Of a stretch of DNA of 64,000 nucleotides, positions 62,289-64,000 are shown piece by piece. Position 1 is the first letter of the stretch; the number at the start of each line of letters is the position of its first letter. The notes under the pieces are model-generated. The model ran no database searches, was not told the DNA's origin, and saw nothing but the letters and a program-made list of their open reading frames with translations. This stretch comes from Phascolomyces articulosus (taxonomy: Eukaryota; Mucoromycota; Mucoromycetes; Mucorales; Lichtheimiaceae). The DNA lies in the NCBI GenBank assembly GCA_025677815.1, contig JAIXMP010000005.1, positions 1,550,001-1,614,000 on the forward strand, written 5' to 3'. Both the position numbers and the translations under genes were made by a program.

Positions 62289-64000
62289 AAGAATAACTGG
62301 ATACCCTCAAACAAACATCGGCATTTTACAAGCTCTCCAAACTACAAAAATTATGAATAAAATAAGGAGAAAAAACGTTGGCTTCGGCTTTGTATATATG
62401 TATATATATTCTATATGAATCTATGAGTAAGAAATCATATAAAATGAGGCTGTTATAGTAAAGTGTGATACAAAAAATAATTTCTTCTATCTAAAGGATG
62501 GCAAAATCCTCTTTCCATAATTACTAGGATACATTAATTTGGGAATTGGATTGTTTTTTTTTAACTATATGAGCAGTATATTTAGGAATATTTCTCTGTA
62601 ATACAGCTACTCGTATAATTTAGAGCGTTGGATGATTATCTGCGTCTGATCATGTTGGATTTCACCAGGTTGCGATGTATAGGAATATCCGCTTTGGAGC
62701 AAACACAATTAAACTTTATTGGATAATTTGGCCACCATGTGTATGATGTCGCAATATATTTTATTCAATTGTTATTTATAATCATGACGTTTTCATTGAT
62801 TTATAGAACCCAAATTAACTCTGTCCCAGGCCATGTGGAGAGATTTCGTTTGGCATCAGAATAGATTTTTGTATTTTCTCGAGTTATTTAAGGTGCTTCC
62901 AATTGATTTTTATTTTCGTTGAAAAGATGGCCCATCTCGGTTATATTACTTCAATAAGAGTGTCATCAATGGATATAGTCAAAATCCCATAATCTCAGGA
63001 ACCCTATTTCATTAGTTTTATACTGTCAAGGATGCCGATACTAAGATATAGTCAAAAGCCACAGTTAATGCATGTGTTACCATCCGATCTGCATAACATG
63101 CCCTTCAATCGGTATATTCACTTTTGACTAGTCCAATTCGCCCCAATATGTATACAAATATGCATGACCTGTAATTTATCTACTTTTATGGCCCATGTTG
63201 ATAAATATATTGAATGTACAATTTTATTTTATTCACAGGAAGAATAGTTATTGGATCATAATAACAAAATACTGTAAAAATGAGTGGCTGAACTGAACTG
63301 CAGATGTTTCTTGTTCATCTCGGGAAACTGTCCAATATGCTTTCATAAACCATTTGTAAAATGTTTTTTTCACTCAGACCCTGTGTCTTATCTTGGCATA
63401 AATAGTGTTGTTGTACCTTCGAACGGTAGATATATAGCAAGATAAATAGTAATGGAATTTTAGTTTTAAAAAATAAGTATATATATAAATTATTATTCAT
63501 TGAATAATAACAACATCTGGCACAAGTAGATCATTGTGCTTTCCCATCTCGTCCCCAAGGTGTGGTGATTTAGGTTTGGAAATAATCCTATTGCCTCTTA
63601 TTTTTAATTAGATGATGTGATGACATATGATACTCTTATTGAATCGATGATCGATTTAAGCATCATGTAATAATGAAGCAGAGATTGTACAAGTATAGGT
63701 GGGAATAAATTATCTTGAATCTGTACCCGTCATTGAAATGGCAGCTTTAAATATTATATAAAATACAAAGAATACTACATCCTCTTCTAAAAAATAAGGG
63801 TTATTAACGAAGAATGAGATGTATTCTTGGAATGATATAGATGATGATATTATTAATCAGCATTTATTTTTAACAGCGAATGCTATAATAAGCGTCAATA
63901 GAAGAAGTGCGAAATTTATCTTCTTTTAGTAAAAATAAATCTTTTTATATAGTCTTTATGTATGTAAAAACATAGTGTGAGATTCCCTGAACTCGGTCAA
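62289..64000. other. No intact gene; decayed coding-like stretch at about 62650-63180
   Basis: On the + strand one frame gives protein-like text broken by stops: ASDHVGFHQVAMYRNIRFGA near 62650, then after a splice-like AG at 62806 TLSQAMWRDFVWHQNRFLYF, DGPSRLYYFNKSVINGYSQN and VTIRSA up to MYTNMHDL near 63170. Stops are TGA at 62920, TAG at 63013 and 63048, and TAA at 63094. The family is not recognised; probably a transposon or repeat-family relic. From 63200 to the end nothing is seen. Confidence 0.35.

Noticed and set aside
62900..63100. C-to-T (RIP-like) mutation signature in the decayed stretch
   Set aside because: All stops could come from C-to-T changes, but any stop codon is one such change away from a Gln or Arg codon; without an intact relative this is no evidence.

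Overview
The window is AT-rich nuclear DNA from a filamentous fungus, most likely an early-diverging one of the Mucoromycota (Mucorales type). The signs are many short GT..AG introns (about 50-150 nt), low-complexity His, Gln, Thr and Ser runs in regulators, long A/T homopolymers, an F-box/TPR/LRR protein and other repeat families of a kind I associate with Mucorales, and transposon remnants. Species cannot be fixed from the sequence. All gene models below were built by hand by joining exons in phase.

Layout. 1-17.6 kb is ordinary euchromatin with four genes on the + strand: the 3' part of acetyl-CoA synthetase (62-2167), an 8-exon nucleoside hydrolase (3042-5160), a GATA-like double zinc-finger regulator (8337-9836) and an AP-1/Yap-type bZIP regulator with a DUF3425-like C-terminus (15654-17594). 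The two regulators are flanked by unusually long gene-free stretches. 17.6-21.5 kb is empty. From about 21.5 to 43.3 kb lies an island of mobile elements and decayed genes: a possible USP-like cysteine peptidase fragment, a broken gene of an uncharacterised family, a Mutator-like transposase remnant, a complex minisatellite, an apparently intact Tc1/mariner-like DD34E element (31721-34277) and a 169-bp MITE carrying related ends, an OTU-like protease remnant, one intact 7-exon gene of an uncharacterised family (37346-39386), a second zinc-finger remnant and a truncated transposase. At the island's right edge is a decayed duplicate (42106-43290) of the intact FAD-dependent aromatic hydroxylase next to it (44063-46598).

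44.0-62.3 kb returns to housekeeping genes: the FAD monooxygenase, a 16-exon DOA1/PLAA ubiquitin-binding Cdc48 cofactor, an SLC26/SulP sulfate permease with a STAS domain (all minus strand), then on the + strand a broken F-box/TPR/LRR gene and an Spp2/GPKOW spliceosomal G-patch protein. 62.3-64 kb has no intact gene, only a stretch that looks like decayed coding sequence.

The genes do not form one pathway. The biologically most interesting parts are the autonomous element with 22-bp tandem arrays inside its inverted repeats and its MITE relative, the ABAB minisatellite beside it, the lineage-restricted gene family in the island, and a probable last intron in the sulfate permease whose donor overlaps a stop codon.
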